Of a DNA stretch of 43,863 bases, positions 41,218 through 43,863 are shown piece after piece. Every line of letters starts with the position of its first letter. The stretch's first letter is position 1. A program made the translations under genes and the position numbers. The notes under the pieces are model-generated. The model ran no database searches. It was not told where the DNA came from and worked only from the letters and a program-made list of their open reading frames with translations. Source of the stretch: Saprospira grandis DSM 2844. Its GTDB lineage: Bacteria > Bacteroidota > Bacteroidia > Chitinophagales > Saprospiraceae. Location: NCBI GenBank assembly GCA_945888475.1, contig CAMDAB010000014.1, forward strand, positions 1-43,863, given 5' to 3'.

Positions 41218-41811
41218 ATGTCAGAAGATTTTACTTTGGATGATAGCAAGGAGAAAAAAGCGACTAAGCGAATTGGTTTTGGACCAAGGCTTCTTGTGTC
41301 CCTGATCGATGCAGCTATCATGTTGACAATTTTGCCCATTATTGCCTGGTTACTTATATCGACAAAAGCTGCAGATTTTATGATTCAAAAAGGATACGAA
41401 GCTTTAAAATCTGATGAAGAAGCAATTGAAATGATTGAAAAAACGATGGGGGAATATTTTAATTTTTACCTAATTCTCATTGCTTTGCTTACTACATTTG
41501 GCATTGTTTATAATCTTATTGAAGGATTCTTTGGAGCCTCACCAGGTAAGATGATCATGGGTTTGCAGGTAGCAAATGCTGATGGCAGCAAAGGAGATAT
41601 CAACCTATACATGAAACGTTGGTTCATCAAAAATGCTAATGCTGTGCTGGTAATTATCAATCTGTTAGTCGCGAATGCAGTGCTTGAAAACATTGCTTCT
41701 ATTATTGGTTTGGTAATTTTCTTCGGCTGTTTTGCCGCACTTGGCGATAAAAAACAGGCACTGCACGATATTATTGCTAATACTGCTGTGTACAAGAGAA
41801 AGGAACTTTAA
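41218..41811 (+). CDS. RDD-family membrane protein
   Basis: 197 residues. The RDD domain starts at RIGFGPRLLVSLIDAAIML (18-36, with the Arg and Asp that name the family). Further segments follow at about 79-97 and 136-175, and GASPGKMIMGLQVANADGSK (107-126) is the conserved GxTxGKxxxGlrVv block. About three or four membrane helices. RDD proteins are often of unknown function; some have been linked to Na+/H+ exchange. Ends the channel-CoA-transferase operon ahead of a strong terminator. Confidence 0.88.
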   Translation: MSEDFTLDDSKEKKATKRIGFGPRLLVSLIDAAIMLTILPIIAWLLISTKAADFMIQKGYEALKSDEEAIEMIEKTMGEYFNFYLILIALLTTFGIVYNLIEGFFGASPGKMIMGLQVANADGSKGDINLYMKRWFIKNANAVLVIINLLVANAVLENIASIIGLVIFFGCFAALGDKKQALHDIIANTAVYKRKEL

Positions 41812-41900
41812 TCTGTACAAATATACAATTGGGTTATTCCAAAAAGTAATTTTACAAGCCCTGAGATTTGATTACACACTACAGGCCTCCATCAGGAGTA

Positions 41901-41951
41901 TAAATAAAAAGGAGCCGTCCAGACTTTATGGACGGCCCCTTTTGTATTTAT
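41901..41951. terminator. Bidirectional terminator between convergent RDD and PLD genes
   Basis: AAAAGGAGCCGTCC (41907-41920) pairs with GGACGGCCCCTTTT (41930-41943) with one internal mismatch and a 9-nt loop. AT-rich arms extend it on both sides (TAAATAAAA / TTTTGTATTTA), so it can serve both strands. Confidence 0.9.
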
Positions 41952-41958
41952 TTTATTA

Positions 41959-43596
41959 CTATTTGATTATCAATAACTTTTCGCTCTTTTGCAGGTTCTT
42001 TGATTGAAAAATCAGATAGTATGAACCTGCCTGAAGAAATTCTGTACTGATTTCACTTATTTCAGCATTTAACTCATGAAAGCTGATTCTTTGTCCCAGG
42101 TTATTGAAGATGCTTAGTTGAATAAGATCTGAACCCATTGTTTGAATGCTGAATCTGTCAGAAGCAGGGTTAGGGAAGATATTTACAGTAAGGTTATTTG
42201 AATTCACTTTGTCTGTCGCGATAGGCGGATTGTAAATACAGCTGCTACCACCTTTCAGTTCGCAATAGCGCTGCGAAAATTCCTGCAAAAACCAGTTTGC
42301 GATTTCGGCATCGTGAATAATCAGGGTGTTCTCATCATTTACGGTTTCGGCAGCAGTTGACCAGTTGTGCGACCCTGTAATGACCATCGGATCTGAATTT
42401 GGCGTATTCGCATCTACAATGCCATATTTATGGTGAATATCGTAAGGTAAAGTATGTTGCATAGCGTCAACTCCTGCATTGGTTAGGTCAACAAATTCTG
42501 ATCCCTGATCGTTAATGTTTTCAATTATACAGGCCACAGTTTCTCCGCCCTGGTGTTTTGCGATAATACTGCTGCCCAAATCATTTTTTGTTAGGGTAAG
42601 CAAAGCCACTTGAAGATCACCGCCGGCACTTTGAAGGGCTTTATCTATCTGTTCAGTTGTTTTGTCGGATGGAGAAAAATAACATTCAATGCTTTTACCG
42701 CCAATATTAAAAAAGTGCGGGGTATTATCCGTTTTTAAATTTCCGGCTTTTGAAAGTGAAGCGTTTGGACTACTGCCTGTGGACCCCCACATCTCATCAA
42801 ATTCCAAAACATAGGCCTTTGCCAAAGCCTGGTCCTGAATAAGAATCACATTATTGTAATCGTCATTGATATTGTTACTTGTCCAATTCATAGAACCTGT
42901 CCAAACATAAGATTTGTTTACACTATCCACATCGGTTATCATGAATTTATTATGCATCAGATCGAGGCCGTTTATAAACAAAACCGGAAATTGAGCCGCG
43001 CTTAAAGCTGTGTTGGAAGTACCGTCATCGGCGATATATCGTACTCTTACACCGCGATTATGGGCACTATTGAGTGCCGTTACTATGGCGGAAGTGTTAT
43101 TATTGTAAACAGCGCAATCGATTTTGCTTCTTGCAGAGTCGATTCTTTTTATCATTTCGGCCTGTATTGCCGCAGGGCTGTTGCTCAGGTTTGGAAAAGT
43201 TCCGGATGAAACATCTGTATCGATTGAGCCATTAAAAAATACCTTAATTACTCCGCTTGAGTTAGAGGCAGTGCTGTACAAGTATGTTTTAGTAGACTGA
43301 ACTGTGTCAGCGCCATTTATAGCACAAGGTCGCACATAATAAAATGTTGCAGGATTTAGGCCGCTTAAGTTAATACTATGATTTGTTGTATTTTGTCCAT
43401 TAGCAATATAACCCAACTCCAAAGAATTAGTAGTTCCGTATTTTATGATAGACCCAGCCGAAATATTGGTTGTAAATCCAACTGTAAAACCGTTATTAAC
43501 GATGTTAGTCTGTCTTGGATTACCAAAGATTACGAATTGAGCCATCGTGTAATGGCAAATCATTGATAAAAAAAGAATTTGTATAAATCTGTTCAT
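41959..43596 (-). CDS. T9SS-exported phospholipase D-like protein
   Basis: 545 residues. Signal peptide MNRFIQILFLSMICHYTMAQ. Residues about 22-108 resemble a fibronectin III-like domain (NPATFYYVRPCAING). Two HKD motifs follow: His215-x-Lys217-x4-Asp222 in MHNKFMITD with GSMNW at 234-238, and His388-x-Lys390-x4-Asp395 in IHHKYGIVD with GSHNW at 408-412. The paired half-sites form one PLD active site. The T9SS type A domain runs from NIFPNPASDRF to LLIIK. Secreted PLD-fold enzymes act as phospholipases or non-specific nucleases; this sequence does not decide which. Confidence 0.9.
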   Translation of the reverse strand: MNRFIQILFLSMICHYTMAQFVIFGNPRQTNIVNNGFTVGFTTNISAGSIIKYGTTNSLELGYIANGQNTTNHSINLSGLNPATFYYVRPCAINGADTVQSTKTYLYSTASNSSGVIKVFFNGSIDTDVSSGTFPNLSNSPAAIQAEMIKRIDSARSKIDCAVYNNNTSAIVTALNSAHNRGVRVRYIADDGTSNTALSAAQFPVLFINGLDLMHNKFMITDVDSVNKSYVWTGSMNWTSNNINDDYNNVILIQDQALAKAYVLEFDEMWGSTGSSPNASLSKAGNLKTDNTPHFFNIGGKSIECYFSPSDKTTEQIDKALQSAGGDLQVALLTLTKNDLGSSIIAKHQGGETVACIIENINDQGSEFVDLTNAGVDAMQHTLPYDIHHKYGIVDANTPNSDPMVITGSHNWSTAAETVNDENTLIIHDAEIANWFLQEFSQRYCELKGGSSCIYNPPIATDKVNSNNLTVNIFPNPASDRFSIQTMGSDLIQLSIFNNLGQRISFHELNAEISEISTEFLQAGSYYLIFQSKNLQKSEKLLIIK

Positions 43597-43610
43597 AAAT
43601 CAATTAGTTG

Positions 43611-43646
43611 AAAAAAGCAGAATTCCGCTTATGTACGGAATCCTGC
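43611..43646 (-). terminator. Rho-independent terminator for the gene at the right edge
   Basis: On the minus strand GCAG-G-ATTCCG (43646-43636) pairs with CGGAAT-T-CTGC (43627-43617) around an 8-nt loop, with one mismatch, and is followed by six T (43616-43611). It ends the transcript of the truncated gene at 43750. Confidence 0.85.
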
Positions 43647-43749
43647 CGTAAAATTTTTGTTTCCTAAACAATTTGCAAAATAGGAATTTTATTCCATTTT
43701 ACAAATTTCATAAGCTTAACAAAGTAATATTTTGATTTAATACTAAAAA

Positions 43750-43863
43750 TTAAAATTTTAAATCTAAGCCAATCATGAAATTAATACCTGCCTGCGGAAA
43801 TAAACCTATTAGATGATACAAATCTCCATTTTCCTGTCCACTGTAGGGATCATCTTGTCTTGG
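43750..43863 (-). CDS. Probable outer-membrane beta-barrel protein, C-terminal fragment
   Basis: The last 37 codons and stop of a gene entering from the right edge. The end reads LIGLFPQAGINFMIGLDLKF followed by TAA. The alternating hydrophobic pattern and terminal Phe are the usual signal of outer-membrane barrels. PorP/SprF-like or OmpW-like families are possible, but too little is visible to choose. A clear terminator follows about 100 bp downstream. Confidence 0.6.
   Translation of the reverse strand, partial: PRQDDPYSGQENGDLYHLIGLFPQAGINFMIGLDLKF

Overview
The window is chromosomal DNA from a member of the Bacteroidota. Several large secreted proteins end in a type IX secretion (T9SS) type A sorting domain. 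Promoters follow the Bacteroidota pattern (-33 TTTG, about 20 bp, -7 TAnnTTTG). Start codons sit behind A-rich leaders rather than GGAGG, and base composition is AT-rich. The gene set (DUF5686 protein, Tgt without zinc cysteines, paired S41 peptidases, lone T9SS exoproteins) also fits that phylum. No rRNA, tRNA, CRISPR array, integrase or intact insertion sequence was seen.

Layout. 1-3.5 kb: a lipoprotein fragment, a T9SS propeller-like exoprotein and a secreted TPR protein, all minus. 3.7-5.6 kb: ndk and tgt (plus) with a truncated Rpn-type nuclease remnant between them. 5.6-5.9 kb: an extragenic minisatellite. 5.9-10.7 kb: minus-strand operon murI, two S41 C-terminal processing peptidases and a lipoprotein-like barrel. 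10.9-17.8 kb: a tight seven-gene plus-strand run, PhoD-like T9SS phosphatase, transglutaminase-like protein, xseA, extended SDR, GbsR-type regulator, SAM methyltransferase and type III polyketide synthase. The last four look like a compact, apparently self-regulated natural-product cassette. 17.9-25.4 kb: minus-strand housekeeping genes dapB, bioB and an operon folD, penicillin acylase, membrane protein, fbp, membrane protein. 25.6 kb: udk, expressed divergently from folD through back-to-back promoters.

26.2-29.1 kb is the scarred part of the window. Two RhuM-family genes lie downstream of udk. A divergent second copy of the udk 3' end separates them, and a type I restriction methylase gene (hsdM) reduced to its two ends lies just upstream of the second rhuM. 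A 16-bp inverted repeat lies further upstream. I read this as the remains of a restriction-modification/defence island that integrated or recombined at the udk 3' end.

29.2-39.1 kb, all minus: iscX and a 2Fe-2S ferredoxin, folC with a lipoprotein, a PA-domain T9SS protein, a duplicated acyltransferase tail (pseudogene) flanking a small secreted protein, the intact acyltransferase, an unknown protein and a DUF5686 outer-membrane protein. 39.2-41.8 kb, plus: a voltage-gated-type K+ channel with a C-terminal zinc-ribbon-like tail, a CaiB/BaiF CoA-transferase and an RDD membrane protein. 42-43.9 kb, minus: a T9SS phospholipase-D-like exoprotein and the C-terminus of a probable outer-membrane barrel.

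Most genes are ordinary core metabolism. The points that merit follow-up are the PKS cassette, the decayed hsdM/rhuM/udk island, the small remnants hidden in intergenic DNA, and the widespread-looking uncharacterised N-terminal domain of the first T9SS protein.
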